Assembly: GCF_910592395.1 (NCBI RefSeq)
Contig: NC_088320.1
Span: 16,244,501-16,308,500 of the forward strand
DNA: 64,000 nt
DNA from: Lineus longissimus
Taxonomy: Eukaryota > Nemertea > Pilidiophora > Heteronemertea > Lineidae
Reading direction: 5' to 3'
The translations under genes were made by a program, and so were the position numbers. Below the pieces are notes generated by a model. That model saw only the letters and a program-made list of their open reading frames with translations. It was not told the DNA's origin and did not search any database. Every line of letters begins with the position of its first letter. Position 1 is the first letter of the stretch. Positions 47,401 through 56,400 of this stretch are shown here, in pieces.

Positions 47401-50400
47401 CAGCAGTTTTCCATACGCTACCGATATAGTGCGCATAAAACCCCTCAAAATCACTTTGTTTAAAGCGGAAGGTTTTCGTATGTGAAGATGCCTGTGGCGG
47501 GAGATAGAGAGATACAAGAGCAGTAAAAATAAGAAAGACTGCCACACTGTGAGTGTGTGGCGGTCTTAAATAGGAACTCATCAGAAATACACACTGTAGA
47601 TTAGACTGTCGAGATAGATTGAAACCCAAAGCTCTTCTACACCGAATATGCGACAAGACCACAATTGATTTTCCAAGCCATTTCCAGTTATTTCAAATGC
47701 CCGCCACCAAATACTGCGTGGGGTTGTGAAACTGAAATTCGGATATGATATACGGGTGAGTCTCGGGAGTAACTGGTGCGATTTAAACTGGTAGTTGACC
47801 ACGGAATTTTTTTTTAAATTGACAAATTTGACACAAGTGGACATTTTTACCTATTTCGGCCATTTTCACTCCAAATTTGAATCACCCCGATGGCCAGGTT
47901 GTCAAAATTCAAAATTAATTTTTTACCAAACAATTTATTTATATCTGCAGACTTGCCACAGCAAATATTTTTTCAATACCTCTCCAAATATGTACTTGAG
48001 AGTTAAAAACATGCACTCGTCTAATTGATAGGCCTGGACCCTCCAACCTATGAATATTCATTAGTGGTCTTGTCTCATATCTCTGACCAGACTATATGGG
48101 GCTACCATGATATGCTGTTTTTAGCCCGAGCTGAAGTCAGCTGATTGATATATGGTTGCCCTGATAATTCTCAGTACCAGCAGAGACTTTCAAATTAATT
48201 TGAAAGGCTCTGGTACATTACCAGCGCACGTGGTTGCCCTTGCCGCCATCTCTCTGGTAATAGACTCAGCTCTAAACGTCTTTAAGTGTGTCAGTTGGAC
48301 ACGAAAGTGGGTTATCTGTAATTCATCCTTATGACATTCTCGGTATTGATCACACATATAACGACATGTGATAAACATGCTGGTCTTTAACTACTAAACA
48401 ATGAGTCATATGGCCAACCAAATAACAACGTACAGCAACCAAGGAGACCAATAGAATTAAAAAGGACCATTGGCATTATAAAGGGCAATACGTATAAACC
48501 GATGTTTGGCTGCCCAGTCACCTTCTTTCTACATATATAAATAGTTTCCATCAACAAATTGCACAAAAAAGAAAAATTAAAAATCGGACTGAATTATCGC
48601 GCTTTTCCGATGTTGACTCCGTTTTGACCAGAGATAGCTCTCCACGCATCGTCTCTTTCCACGTGAAACAATGCACTAGTAAGGCATTTCCTGGAGCTAG
48701 GATCTACCCCTTGACGGAGAGGGGTGACGTGAACTCGGATCTCGGCAAGCATCCACGTAGCAGGAAAGGTATTTCCCGCCAGGACTTGCGCATACTGAAA
48801 ATAACGAATAACGCGTTCATTCTACTCATCTAAAAGTTGAAAAATATGGAAATGCATCAAACACGTTCAGAAAAATAGTTTACTAATGAACCAGAAGAAG
48901 AACAAAATACTGCAATAAGAAGCCGACTTTTACTTTAAGTTAACGGATTATCAGTTTCTTGCAGTAGAGTGTCAGACCATTTGGCCTCCAGCTAAAGCTC
49001 GTGCAAGTCATTGCGCAGTTTCAAATTATTTATGTCGTCAAAAGACATTATCCGAGAGCTGATCGACTCTTATTTAACAAACAGGCTACAAATGATTTGA
49101 ATGTGCTGTTGGGTCGAGTACGCTTACCTGACCAAATTCTTACGTTTTTCCAGCGTTGGGGATTAGAATCATCATTGGATTACGAATGGGAGCACTGACC
49201 AGGAGCACAAGCATCAATGTACACGTAAATCGTGAACAGTTGGATTTATGTATAAATAAATGGATAAATGTATAAATGTATTACCAACATATAGAAACAT
49301 GGTGCCTCTGAGTGAGATAAGTATTTTATTTTTCGTTTTAATTGGCAGTTTGGTTGGAAATGACTTTTTTATATATTTTGCCATGATTTGCCTTTATTTC
49401 CATAGAAACCAATGTGAAATGTCATTTCCTATAGCATATCAAAAGGAGGCGTTTAAAATATGCTTATCTCACTCAGAGGGACATTGTTTCTATTATGTTG
49501 GTAATACATCTATAGGGTCTAAATCCAACCGTTCATGATTTACGTGTACGTTGATGTTTGTGCACCTGTACTGAGCTCCTATTTGTGGTCCAATAATGAA
49601 GTCATTAACAAAAATTCTAACTCCTCTATCTCTTACACCCACCACTGGAAAAACTTAAGAATTTAGTTTTTATGGTCAGGTAGGCTTCCCTCAACACATT
49701 CAAATCATTTGTAGCTTGCATGTTAGATAAAAGTCGCTCAGCTCCCGAACAACAATGACATATATGCTAAAATCTCACAATTGATGCATACATTTGTGCT
49801 AGAAAACCACATTTTGAAGGAGGGAACATTAAGCTATTTGTCAAGGTTCTGCAAGGAAGCAGTTAGCCGACATCTAAAATCGAAAACTTGGCGGAATGTG
49901 CTGCAACAATCTACAGTCCAAATCACTATTGTGAGCCTTGGCCGCCATTGTAAGTCGCGCGAAATTTTCATTACGTTTCTCTGCTCTGATGATTTTTCCG
50001 TAAGGACCCCCCGTTTTAGCCCTTTTGGTGGGTCCATTTTATCAATATTGGCCTGATTACCCTTGGGATGAGCGGTTCAGTTTGTGTATCTCGGGAATAT
50101 TTCCTCCCCGCTAAAGAAATAAAAGATGAAATATTGTGCAGCGTCGCTTTTGGGAACGAAACAATTCGCCAACAAATATATCTCTATCACAAATTTTGAA
50201 ATTTTTCCAGGTAAAATTAAATTCGTGTTTATTTAGACACAAATCTCTTAGTGTATGGGGACTGTTTGATATGTCCCCTATATAACATAATATCAGCAAT
50301 AATAAAGCAAAAGTTTTTAAAAAGGTGTGTTTGAGTGGTGTAATTAGGTTAAGTGCTAATTGCGCTGGGTATACAAATACAGTCCTACCAGGAAGTAAAT

Positions 50401-53400
50401 GTTCACCGTTTTTTAAAAACATCGCAGAGATAAAATAAGATATTTGAAAGCGGTTTGAAGCAGGGTATGGTATATCAAGTTGGTCATGTATCAGTTGTAT
50501 TTGGATGCACCTAATTCCATACCTTCATCATGTAATAGACATTTCAAAAGAGGCGCAAAAATCACCTTTTTTTATTTCATGTGCCTTTTCAAAAAATCAC
50601 ATCAGCCCATGAACTGTGCTTTATGACCATCATATTTTGGAACTTGCAATTCCATAGAATGTGTTCAATAGTGACAAATGCCCATTTTTGCTTAGGATTT
50701 TATGTTATGATTTTAATATCTTCCAATACCTCTGATAAAGGCCCCCATGTATGAGTTCATACTATACAGTGAAATTAACTCACATCAGCTGGTTAGTGTT
50801 CAATGGGTTTCTAAGTAAGTAAACACCGCCCACTTTTGTGTGCCCATCCAAAATTTTAAACCGTTTGAATCATTGGCATGTTAGGTTTGTTTGGGAATCA
50901 GTTGCAACAGAGGAATGTAGGTAATAAAGGCACTGGAAAAAAGGCACTGGAAAAAAAGTACGGAAAAAATAGCACTAGGTAAAAAAGGCACTGGAAAAAA
51001 GGCACTAGGAAAAAAAGGCACTAGGTAAAAAAGGCACTAGGAAAAAAAGGCACTAGGTAAAAAAGGCACTAGGAAAAAAGGCACTAGGTAAAAAAGGCAC
51101 TAGGAAAAAAAGGCACTAGGTAAAAAAGGCACTGGAAAAAAGGCACTAGGTAAAAAAGGCACTAGGAAAAAAAGGCACTAGGTAAAAAAGGCACTAGGTA
51201 AAAAGGCACTGGAAAAAAAGGCACTAGGTAAAAAAGGCACTGGAAAAAAAGGCAATGGAAAAAATGGCACTACAAAAAATGTATGGGAAATCTCTGAGAA
51301 ATCTCTACTACATAGATAAATGAAACGGCCAGGGGCCATTGTGCTCACCGTATAGATATTTGGTGCTTTGGAATTCATCCAGGTTAAGAAACATTGTACA
51401 TGTATAGTACATAGGTCAAACCAAAGTCGGTATGACATGTGATGTATCGTTGCTTGGAGTAAGTACCATAAGAATATCATCAAAAACGAGTCACTAATAA
51501 ACGAGATATTGCACTTTTTACCTAGTTTAGTTTTGGCCTCCTGGTGGCCGAGTTTAGTACCAGATCAGATCGAAATTCGGTGTCCGAGGTTACATGACGA
51601 ATGGAGTCATTGACGTAGGGAGTCATGTGTACCAAATTTCAAGTTCATAACTTTAGTGGTTAAGAAACATGCAATTTACGCCATTTGACCTCTGTGACCT
51701 TGAAAAGCAGGTCAAATCAAAAACTCATATGATATGTGATGTATCCTTGCTAGGAGAACCTACCATAAAAATGTTATTGAAAACGAATCACTAATAAGCG
51801 AGATATCACACTTTCTAGGTTTTCACTTTTGGCCCCCTGGTGGCCAAGTTGAGAACAAGACCGGACTGAAATTCAGGGTCAGAGGCCAGCTGACCTAGGG
51901 GGTCCTTTGTACAAAGTCTCAAGTTCATAGCCTTAGGGGTTAACAAACGTGCCACAGTTACGCTCAAATGCCCAATTTACGCCATTTGACCTCTGTGACC
52001 TTGACAAGTACGTCGAATCAAAAACCCATATCATATGTGATGTATCCTTGCTAAGAGTATCTACCATAAAACTTTTACCAAAAACTAATCAGTAATAAGC
52101 GAGATATGGCACTATTCAATTTTTTGGTTTTGGCCCCCTGGTGGCCAAGTTAAGTATCGGACCGGACTGAAAATCAGTGTCACAGGTCATCTGACCAAGG
52201 GGGTCATGTGTACCAAGTTTAAAGTTCATAGCTTTAGTGGTTAAGAAACGTGCCATAGTTACACACAAACGGCCAATTCACACCATTTGACCTCTGTGAC
52301 CTTGAAAATAAGGTCAAATCAAAAACCCATAGGATATGGGATGTATCCTTGCTCTAAGTACCTACCATAAAAATAAAATTGAAAACAAGTCATTATTAAG
52401 CGAGATATTGCACTTTTTACTACTTTTTTTAGTTTTGGCCCCTGGTGGCCAAGTCGAGAATCAGATCAGACCGAAATTCGTGGTCAGAGGTTATATGATG
52501 TAGGGAGTCATGTGTACCAAATTTCAAGTTCACAGCTTTATTGGTAAAGAAACGTGCCACAGTTACGCTCAAATGGCCAATTTACACCATTTGACCTCTG
52601 TGACCTTGAAAAGTAGGTCAAATTGAAAACCCGTAAGATATGTGATGTATTCTTCCTAAGAGTACCTACCATTTTATCGAAAACAAGTCACTTATAAGCG
52701 AGATATCACACTTTTTAGATTTCCACTTTGGCCCCCTGGTGGCAAAGTTGAGAATCAGATCAAACTGAAATTCAGCAGCAGAGGCTATGTGATATAGGGG
52801 GTTATATGTACCAAGTTTCAAGTTCATAGCTTTAGTGGTTAAGAAACGTGCCATAGTTTACACTCTAACGGCCAATTTACGCCACATGACCTCTGTGACC
52901 TTGAAAAGTAGATCAAATTAAAAACCCGTACAATATAAGATGTATATTTGCTATGAGTACCTACAACAAAAGTTTCATCGAAAACAAGTCACTAATAAGC
53001 GAGATATCACACTTTTTAGATATCGACTTTTGGCCCCCTGTTTGCTAAGTTGAGAATCAGATCGGACCGAAATTCAGTGTCAGAGGTCACCTGACCTAGG
53101 GGGTGCTGTGTACAAAGTTTCAAGTTCGTAGCCCTAGCGGTTAAGAAACGTGCCACTGTTTCTGAAACAGGATACGACGGACGACGACGACGACGACAAC
53201 GACGACGCCACCGCCGCCGCCGACGGACACAGCGCTATCGTATAGACTCCCCTTACGGTCAGCCAAAAATAAAAATAAAAATTTCTATATGCATTTCTAT
53301 GTGTAGTTTTTTTCTACATCAACAGAATACTGGGTGGTCCAAAAAAACGAAACAGCCTATTTTCAGTACCCTCCGACCAGAAAAACTAGCTGGGATAGGC

Positions 53401-56400
53401 AGGGAATCCTTATAAAAAATAATACAAAGATCATCCGATTCGGTCCAGTAGTTTAATCAAGTTAGATTCAGGGTTCCCTCACCAATAACCTATTTCTACA
53501 AGATACAATAGTTTCACAAGAGTGGCTATTGACATCTAGCAAAACATTCTTGATGAGTCTCATTGCAGTTTTATTGGTGAGAAAGACTTGGAAGCACATT
53601 ACACATAGTACATTACACATATAGAAATGCACGGGGGGGCACCCCAAATTCAAATTCAAATTCAAATTGTTTATTACTCCTTATAAAAGGACATTTACAT
53701 TGGATTTTTATGAATAAACATAGAAGACGATTAAAAGAACAAAACATGAATAATGAACATTTTACAAAAGCTACCAAAAAAAATAATTATAAGCAGATTA
53801 GACCCATTACTCATACATTAAATTGCAAAATTTTGCTACCTTCTTAATTACTTCCCCTTCAGATGACATCAAATAAATGAAAATATCTTTTTGTGATAAA
53901 CTTGACAAATTTGGATATAGTCAATAACAGTATTTAAGTTATGAATTTTTTCCAAATGAATTTTTAACCTAGAGATTTCCTGGTGCCTTTTTTTCCAGTG
54001 CCTTTTTGACCTAGTATAGCGATTTCCTAGTGCCTTTTTTCCAGTGCCTTTTTTCCCTAGTGCCTTTTTTACCCAGTGCCTTGTTTTCCTAGTGCCTTTT
54101 TTTCCGTACCTTTTTTTCCAGTGCCTTTTTTTCCAGTGCCTTTATTACCGTCTACCGTCTAATGTAGGTAATAAAGGCACTGGAAAAAAGGCACTGGAAA
54201 AAAGGCACTGGAAAAAAAGGTACGGAAAAAAGGCACTAGGTACAAAAGGCACTGGAAAAAAGGCACGAGGAAAAAAGGCACTAGGTAAAAAAGGCACTGG
54301 AAAAAAGGCACCAGGAAAAAAGGCACTAGGTAAAAAAGGCACTGGAAAAAAAGGCAATGGAAAAAAATGGCACCAAAAAAAATGTATGGGAAATCACTGA
54401 GAAATCTCTACTACATAGATAAAAAATAAAAATAAAAATTTCTATGTGCATTTCTATGTGTAGTTTTTTTCTACATCAACAGAATACTGGGTGGTCCAAA
54501 AAAACGAAACAGCCTATTTTCAGTACCCTCCGACCAGAAAAACTAGCTTGGATAGGCAGGGAATCCTTATAAAAAATAATACAAAGATCATCCGATTTGG
54601 TCCAGTAGTTTAATCAAGTTAGATTCAGGGTTCCCTCACCAATAACCTATTTCTACAAGATACAATAGTTTCACAAGAGTGGCTATTGACATCTAGCAAA
54701 ACATTCTTGATGAGTCTCATTGCAGTTTTATTGGTGAGAAAGACTTGGAAGCACATTACACATAGTACATTACACATATAGAAATGCACGGTGGGGGGGC
54801 ACCCCAAATGAATTTTTAACCTAGAGATTTCCTGGTGCCTTTTTTCCAGTGCCTTTTTTACCTAGTGCCTTTTTTAACCAGTGCCTTTTTTTCCAGTGCC
54901 TTTATTACCGTCTACCGCATGTAATAGAGAGGGTAATTCAATAGAGAGGGCTGCTAGCCTCCTTGCTGTTGTTGAGGAATTAGGCTCATGCTCGGTCGGG
55001 AACAATGGACGATCTTTAGGGAAGATATAACAAAATCCGAATCGGGATCAATGGCTCTTGAAACATAATCTACGCGAACCAGAGAGATAAGTGCGTCACT
55101 TGTGCGTCATGCGTATCTCGACGCGCAACTAGCGCGTCCGTTGCCCGTCACTGACGCGAAGCAGGGCGGATATCACTTATGACTTGGACTGTAATAATCG
55201 GGACTTGCAAACTAGACAATGTACAGTCATCTTGACCCTCAATGTTTTGAGATTGCTAAACCCCCCCCCCCCCCCCCCCCCCCCCCCTTGACATTTCCGC
55301 GTCAGAGGCTGTAGCCTAGGCAAGTAGCCTCGACTCGGCAACTGCAGGAGAATCCGGCAGCCTGCAACCTTGGGCCCATTCAGCGGATTCTAAAAATGCA
55401 CTACACTTGCATTAGTTGGACTTTTGCCAAAACAGGCAACGAGGTTGAACACCTGCGATCGGCGTTGACTTTTGAATTTTGATACATTTCTCCTGGCTCT
55501 ATTTTACTGAATGGTTTCAGTACAACACCAAACCCCCCCCCCCCCCGGACAATTGCCTCCCGGAAAATTGCCCCACTTTAAGATTGGCCCAAGTAAAATC
55601 CCCCCCCCCGCCCCAGTAAAATTTACCGTAAAATCTTCCCCAACAGTATTGCATCTAGAAACACTTCATGAGTTCATCCGTTAATTAATTACACATTTCA
55701 CGGTAGTGAAAGATCACTTTCCCCAAAATGATTCAAGGAATCTTTGAGTTTCATCGAATCCATCATTCAGTGGTTAAAGATCCCTTGTAGTCATAGCAAC
55801 AGACAATTACGAAAAATGGATACGACTGGTCGAAAGCTTCTCTTAGATGGGTTTGCACAGGACTGAGGAGAAAACACCATTGTAAAAAAAGAGTTAAGCT
55901 CCAAAGGGATCTTTTTCAAAAGGGGCAATAGCATTCCGCGAAATTTCTATTTATAGCTCACAAGGTCATTTGCATAAGATATTGATGACGTTTTAGTCAC
56001 GTGACAGTCGGACATCGACACTTATTTCTACGCATTTGAGCTTATTTCAAAGTCAATTATCTTTGACCCTGCATTGTTTTTAGCATGAATGACACCATAG
56101 AGTCAGAGAGAGAAATATTCAGAACAATTATGTAGTATTTCCAACACTCGGACATGTGCCAGATTGAATCTAACTGCCCTAGTTAGAAAGCCTGAATCCA
56201 TTACAAAACCGCATGTTTGTCCGACATTGCCTGTAACTCAGCGATGGGGAAATAGAGGGCAGCAGCTGCAGTGACGTCATCTTCGCGGAATGCTATTAAA
56301 CAGGGGTTAATTGACGGGGGGGGGGGGGCCTGAACCAATCTGAGCAACTGCGCACAAAATCTCTCTGGCTGTCAGTTAGTCACTTCCTTGTTATAATTTG

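Noticed and set aside
54044-54400. 118-codon plus-strand frame rich in GKKALGKKGTGKK
   Set aside because: Translation of the AAAAAAGGCACT simple-repeat array.
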